Assembly: GCF_001258055.1 (NCBI RefSeq)
Contig: NZ_CVRM01000036.1
Span: forward strand, 62,001 to 126,000
Direction of reading: 5' to 3'
From: Phaeobacter italicus
GTDB lineage: Bacteria; Pseudomonadota; Alphaproteobacteria; Rhodobacterales; Rhodobacteraceae
DNA: 64,000 nt
Part shown: piece after piece, positions 60,105 to 64,000 of the stretch
Layout of the letters: every line of letters starts with the position of its first letter
How positions within the stretch are numbered: position 1 is the stretch's first letter
Made by a program: the position numbers and the translations under genes
The notes under the pieces: generated by a model
Seen by the model: only the letters and a program-made list of their open reading frames with translations
The model's database searches: none
What the model was told of the DNA's origin: nothing

Positions 60105-61157
60105 ATGCTCGACCGAGCCACCCCAACACCCGAAGAAATCCGTGCCTTTGTGCAGGACCATCCCAACTTGCGCGCCCGCGACATTGCGCAGAAACTCTCA
60201 ATCGCCGAAGCGCAGCTGGTGGCCGCGGGCGTAGGGATCAATGCGACGCGGATTGCTCCGCACCCCGATGGCATCATTGCCGCAGCTGAACAGCTGGGCG
60301 AGGTCATGGCGCTGACGCGGGTTGGTGATTGTGTCCACGAAAAAGTCGGAGAATACGGAAATTATCATCCGGGCGAACATGCCGCGATGACCCTGACAGA
60401 GGAGATCGACCTGCGGATCTTCCCACGCCATTGGGTGCATGCCTACGCCGTCGAAACCCTATCCGACGCCGGCCCCAAACGGTCTCTGCAGGTTTTTGAT
60501 GCAGCTGGCGATGCAGTTCACAAGATACACCTGCGAGAGACATCCCGGCAGGAAATGTGGCCAGAACTGATCGCAGGGCTGGCGATGGCAGACCAGTCCG
60601 CCGGGCAGGAGGTCACAGAGCGCGCTCAGAGCGAACCGGCAAAGTCCCGACCCGAGAAAACAGATGTGCTGCGACACGAGTGGTCAAGAATGACCGACAC
60701 CCACCAGTTTCTGCGCCTGTGTTCCAAGTTGAAGATGAACCGCCTTGGCGCGTATCGTGTGGCTGGTGCGCCGTTTGTGCGCGCGCTGGATCCCGAAGCT
60801 GCGAATACCATGCTGATGGCCGTTCGGGACGCAGGCATCAACATCATGTTTTTCGTGGGCAACCGTGGCTGCATCCAGATCCATACCGGTCCAATCCAGA
60901 ACTTGCGCCTCATGGGCCCTTGGCAGAATGTCATGGATGAACGGTTCAACCTTCACTTGCGCTTGGACACCGTTGCCGAGGTCTGGGCGGTTGAGAAGCC
61001 AACACAACGTGGCCCTGCAGTATCTGTCGAAGCATTTGACGCCCAAGGCGGATTGATCTTCCAGGTCTTTGGCGTTGGCAAGGAAGGCCAAGACAGTCGG
61101 GAAGACTGGGGCCGGATCGTGGCGGCGCTGCCTGACCTGCAGGAGGGGGCAGCATGA
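60105..61157 (+). CDS. hmuS: Heme-degrading/heme-binding cytoplasmic protein (HmuS/ChuS family)
   Basis: 350 residues with the duplicated HemS fold. It includes RARDIAQKLSIAEAQLVAAG, EKVGEYGNYHPGEHAAM in the first half and the second-half equivalent MFFVGNRGCIQIHTGPIQNL. It receives imported heme in the cytosol; some family members break it down to release iron. GAGAGGA precedes the ATG at 60105. It is first in hmuSTUV and overlaps hmuT by 4 bases. Confidence 0.94.
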   Translation: MLDRATPTPEEIRAFVQDHPNLRARDIAQKLSIAEAQLVAAGVGINATRIAPHPDGIIAAAEQLGEVMALTRVGDCVHEKVGEYGNYHPGEHAAMTLTEEIDLRIFPRHWVHAYAVETLSDAGPKRSLQVFDAAGDAVHKIHLRETSRQEMWPELIAGLAMADQSAGQEVTERAQSEPAKSRPEKTDVLRHEWSRMTDTHQFLRLCSKLKMNRLGAYRVAGAPFVRALDPEAANTMLMAVRDAGINIMFFVGNRGCIQIHTGPIQNLRLMGPWQNVMDERFNLHLRLDTVAEVWAVEKPTQRGPAVSVEAFDAQGGLIFQVFGVGKEGQDSREDWGRIVAALPDLQEGAA

Positions 61158-62050
61158 CACCGCTGCGCGATAACTTTGCCCTTTTCGCTACGATGCTGAG
61201 TCTTTGCCTTGGACTGGCTTTCGCCGTTTCAGTCAATCGGCTGCATGCGAAAGCTGGCAGCGAGGAACAGGCTGACGTTCTGTCGATCGGCGGGTCTGTC
61301 ACCGAAATCGTGGTTGCGTTGGGCCAGCAACACCGCTTGAAAGCCCGCGACACGACTTCGGTCTATCCTGAAGACATCACTGCATTGCCTGATGTGGGCT
61401 ACATGCGCGCCTTATCTTCAGAGGGCATCCTCTCGGTTGCGCCCGGCTTGATCCTGTCAGAGGAAGGCGCAGGCCCACCCGAAGCGCTGGATGTGATCCG
61501 TGGCGCTGACATCTCGTTTGTCGAAATTCCGTCTGCCGTGGATGGCGACGGAATTGCGGCCAAGATCATGGCTGTTGCAAAGGCCCTGGATGTTCCCGAG
61601 CGTGGCGAAACGCTCGCCGCAGAGGTAAGAGAGAGCCTTGCTGCGGCGGAAAAGCAGGCAAAAACAGCCAGCGACAACGCACATCGTGTCATGTTTGTCC
61701 TGTCCGCGCAGGACGGCAGGATCGTTGCAGCAGGGCAAGACACCGAAGCTGACGCCATCATCCGCATGGCCGGCGGGATCAATGCCGTGACAGATGTATC
61801 TGGATACAAACAACTCTCTGACGAGGCCATCGGCCTTGCATCCCCCGATGTCGTTCTGATGATGGACCGCAGGGGCAATCATGCGATCAGCGATGAAGCC
61901 CTGCTGGAGCTGCCTGCCATGCGTTTGACGCCAGCAGCCAAAACGCGATCGATCATCAGAATGAATGGCCTATTGCTCTTGGGGTTTGGGCCCCGCACCG
62001 CAGAGGCGGTCACTGAACTGCACCGTCAGCTGTATGCGGATGGGTCCTGA
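61154..62050 (+). CDS. hmuT: Heme ABC transporter substrate-binding protein
   Basis: Periplasmic heme carrier of 298 residues in the helical-backbone (BtuF-like) fold. An N-terminal membrane-like segment (ATMLSLCLGLAFAVSV) serves as signal peptide. The heme-ligand tyrosine of ShuT/PhuT corresponds to Y83 in DVGYMRALSSEGILSVAPGL, the family's signature. It overlaps hmuS by 4 bases and is 3 bases before hmuU. Confidence 0.94.
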   Translation: MTPLRDNFALFATMLSLCLGLAFAVSVNRLHAKAGSEEQADVLSIGGSVTEIVVALGQQHRLKARDTTSVYPEDITALPDVGYMRALSSEGILSVAPGLILSEEGAGPPEALDVIRGADISFVEIPSAVDGDGIAAKIMAVAKALDVPERGETLAAEVRESLAAAEKQAKTASDNAHRVMFVLSAQDGRIVAAGQDTEADAIIRMAGGINAVTDVSGYKQLSDEAIGLASPDVVLMMDRRGNHAISDEALLELPAMRLTPAAKTRSIIRMNGLLLLGFGPRTAEAVTELHRQLYADGS

Positions 62051-62053
62051 GCG

Positions 62054-63121
62054 ATGGTGGCAACAACCAACATTCCAATCGTCTCTCGTGACAGATTTGC
62101 AAAAGCACGCGCCCTGCATGTGATCTTGGCAGTGATTTTATTGATGTCAGCAGCCGTCAGTCTTGAAACCGGGGCAACGGAGGTTCGGCTCAGCACTCTT
62201 GTCTGCAAAGCAGTGGCCGGCACGCCGTTTAGCCAGATCGAAACAGTCGTGATGCTGGATATCCGTCTGCCGAGGCTGATGATGGGGATCCTTGTGGGCG
62301 CGGCACTTGCCGTGTCTGGTGCTGCAATGCAGGGTCTGTTCCGCAATCCGCTTGCCGACCCAGGCATCGTTGGCGTCGGCGCCGGCGCCGGGCTGGGTGC
62401 CATTATCGCAATCGTGCTTGGGGGATTTCTTCCAGCTGCGTTGCAAAGTCTGGCAGGCAGACATTTAATTCCGATAGCGGCATTCCTTGGTGGCTGGGGA
62501 TCAACCCTGCTGCTGTATCGGGTTTCAACCCGTCAGGGTCGGACTTCGGTCGCGACGATGCTGCTTGCAGGCATTGCTCTTGGTGCACTGGCGGGCGCTC
62601 TCTCCGGTGTTCTGGTTTACATCGCGGATGATCAGCAGCTTCGCGATCTGACCTTCTGGGGGCTGGGCTCGCTTGCTGGGGCAAGCTGGACCAAAGTCAC
62701 AGCAGCAGCGCCCCTGATCGCCTTGTCCGTCGGGCTGGCGTTCATGCTGGGACGTGGGCTGAACGGGCTAGCCCTGGGCGAGGCGACCGCTGGCCATATC
62801 GGCTTGAATGTCGAACGTCTGAAGTCGCTCACCATCCTGTCTGTGGCGGGTGCAACGGGCGCCGCGGTCGCGGTGTCCGGGGGAATAGGATTTATCGGCA
62901 TTGTCGTACCGCATCTGTTGCGATTGGCGTCGGGGCCAGATCACCGCACGCTTCTGATAAATGCGGCCCTGCTCGGAGCCAGTTTGCTGGTTCTTGCCGA
63001 TGTGATTTCGCGAACTATCATCGCCCCCGCAGAGCTCCCTATTGGCATCGTCACCGCTGTTATGGGGGCGCCGGTTTTCCTTTGGATCCTTCTCAAACGC
63101 CGCGGCATGGTGGACCTATGA
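62054..63121 (+). CDS. hmuU: Heme ABC transporter permease (FecCD family)
   Basis: Inner-membrane permease, 355 residues with about ten helices. Family motifs include RLPRLMMGILVGAALAVSGA, AMQGLFRNPLADPGIVGVG, GALAGALSGVLVYIADDQQL and GFIGIVVPHLLRLASGPDHR. It works with HmuT and HmuV. The stop overlaps the hmuV start (ATGA). Confidence 0.95.
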   Translation: MVATTNIPIVSRDRFAKARALHVILAVILLMSAAVSLETGATEVRLSTLVCKAVAGTPFSQIETVVMLDIRLPRLMMGILVGAALAVSGAAMQGLFRNPLADPGIVGVGAGAGLGAIIAIVLGGFLPAALQSLAGRHLIPIAAFLGGWGSTLLLYRVSTRQGRTSVATMLLAGIALGALAGALSGVLVYIADDQQLRDLTFWGLGSLAGASWTKVTAAAPLIALSVGLAFMLGRGLNGLALGEATAGHIGLNVERLKSLTILSVAGATGAAVAVSGGIGFIGIVVPHLLRLASGPDHRTLLINAALLGASLLVLADVISRTIIAPAELPIGIVTAVMGAPVFLWILLKRRGMVDL

Positions 63122-63900
63122 CCCTGATTGCAGACAATATTCGCGTCACCTACGGCGCACGCACAGCGCTAAACGGTGTCGACCTGCGCGCCGAAGCAGG
63201 AGAGCTGACCGCAATTGTCGGCCCCAATGGATCTGGCAAATCCACCATATTGGGAGCGATCACCGCGACCCTGCCCTATACCGGTCGTGTGACCTTGAAT
63301 GGGTGCGATATCCAGCAACAGAAACCCTGGCAGCTCGCGGCGCAACGTGCGGTATTACCGCAAGCCTCGCAGCTTGCCTTTCCATTTACTGTCATCGAGG
63401 TCGTGCGTCTCGGGCTTCAGGCTGGCAGCGGGGCAACGGATGACAGCATCCCGATGCGAGCACTAAGCCGCGTCGGGCTTTCCCATTACGCGGAACGGAC
63501 CTTTCAAGAGCTTTCCGGAGGAGAGGCTCAACGCGTCATGCTGGCACGGGTGCTCGCTCAGATCTGGAAGCCGGTGGAGGATGGGCAAACTCGTTGGCTG
63601 TTGCTGGACGAGCCCGTTTCAAGCCTCGACATCGCGCATCAGTTGCAGGTGATGGAACTGGCAAGAGAGTTTGCCGAACAGGGGGGCGGTGTCATTGCCG
63701 TCATGCATGACCTGAACCTCACCGCCATGTACGCGCAGAAAATCGCGGTTCTCTCGCGGGGAGAGTGTTTGGCATCCGGCTCCCCACGGGAGGTTCTGAC
63801 GGATGGTGTCCTATCGTGCGCCTATGGTTGCACCTTGCGGGTCTCGGCTCCCGTTCCTGCGAATGTGCCCTATATTCTTCCACATGCGGCCAGTGCCTGA
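63118..63900 (+). CDS. hmuV: Heme ABC transporter ATP-binding protein
   Basis: 260 residues. Walker A GPNGSGKST (35-43), Q-loop near VLPQASQLAFPF, signature LSGGEAQRVM, Walker B WLLLDEPVSSLD and the switch histidine in VMHDLNL. I start at 63118, the ATG overlapping the hmuU stop; an in-frame ATG at 63082 lies inside hmuU. It powers heme uptake. Confidence 0.95.
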   Translation: MTLIADNIRVTYGARTALNGVDLRAEAGELTAIVGPNGSGKSTILGAITATLPYTGRVTLNGCDIQQQKPWQLAAQRAVLPQASQLAFPFTVIEVVRLGLQAGSGATDDSIPMRALSRVGLSHYAERTFQELSGGEAQRVMLARVLAQIWKPVEDGQTRWLLLDEPVSSLDIAHQLQVMELAREFAEQGGGVIAVMHDLNLTAMYAQKIAVLSRGECLASGSPREVLTDGVLSCAYGCTLRVSAPVPANVPYILPHAASA

Positions 63901-63913
63901 TCGGAGTTCTTTC

Positions 63914-64000
63914 ATGTCATTGAAATCAAACCATCTTATTCTGGCGGCTGCTTGTGTCATGACGGTGGCCCAGGCGCGAGCAGATCATCTCAGCAACGGG
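63914..64000 (+). CDS. Start of a secreted protein, cut by the window edge
   Basis: 29 residues are visible: MSLKSNHLILAAACVMTVAQ then ARADHLSNG, a typical signal peptide with cleavage after ARA. GGAG at 63903-63906 precedes the ATG. It follows hmuV by 13 bases, so it probably belongs to the heme operon. The family cannot be named. Confidence 0.7.
   Translation, partial: MSLKSNHLILAAACVMTVAQARADHLSNG

Noticed and set aside
1-64000. CRISPR arrays, insertion sequences, prophage or integrase genes
   Set aside because: No spaced direct repeats, transposase or integrase motifs, or terminal inverted repeats of the right form were seen on either strand.

Overview
The window reads as a chromosomal segment of a marine alphaproteobacterium of the Roseobacter group (Rhodobacterales). 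This is inferred from the GC-rich codon use, the many ABC and TRAP importers, the gcv/lpd/lipA arrangement, an IalB-family protein and a DAB-type inorganic carbon pump. I see no phage, insertion sequence, CRISPR array, plasmid or integron feature. Genes are dense, and many neighbours share 4-base ATGA start/stop overlaps.

Layout. 1-2335: peptide-type ABC importer (permease cut by the left edge, binding protein). 2828-4588: small RTX protein, DUF995 periplasmic protein, tRNA-Arg(ACG). 4696-9614: Tet-type MFS exporter, class II aldolase, AhpD-like protein, and a polar amino-acid ABC importer whose permease carries a lipoprotein signal. 9678-14913: chemoreceptor, SDR, DsbA-like thiol protein, and an MdaB-type quinone reductase divergent from an HxlR regulator. 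15009-25207: a GlxA/AraC regulator, then a leftward glycine-cleavage locus lpdA-lipA-AGCS symporter-gcvT-gcvH-gcvP with a divergent XRE-cupin regulator. gcvT carries an apparent 1-base frameshift. 25289-34180: membrane protein, a PuuB-like FAD oxidase with a MocR regulator, and a GMC oxidase-enolase superfamily-aldehyde dehydrogenase operon with a divergent LysR.

34212-37035: CsoR/RcnR-type metal sensor with a textbook C-tract/G-tract operator, MFS exporter, AGE-family epimerase. 37098-42117: DabA-DabB inorganic carbon pump and divergent LysR. 42279-49119: IalB-like protein, then a leftward TRAP transporter-5-oxoprolinase operon (dctPQM-pxpBCA) and its divergent MarR-like regulator, with a 35-bp near-perfect palindrome between them. 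49132-51811: ExbB-ExbD-ExbD-TonB energiser with a small secreted protein. 52068-57822: a catabolic operon (DUF1185 protein, alpha/beta hydrolase, flavin reductase with a long extra C-terminal part, luciferase-like monooxygenase, aldehyde dehydrogenase) facing a GcvA-like LysR with an ATTAG-N5-CTAAT palindrome. 57863-64000: heme uptake, with an outer-membrane receptor divergent from hmuSTUV and the start of one more secreted protein.

How it fits together. The TonB system can power the heme receptor. lpdA and lipA supply the L protein and the lipoyl cofactor needed by GcvH, and the AGCS symporter would bring in glycine or alanine. The TRAP importer probably feeds 5-oxoproline to PxpABC. The best candidates for something undescribed are the monooxygenase-DUF1185 operon and its operator, the lipobox-bearing permease, and the XRE-cupin-controlled glycine locus.
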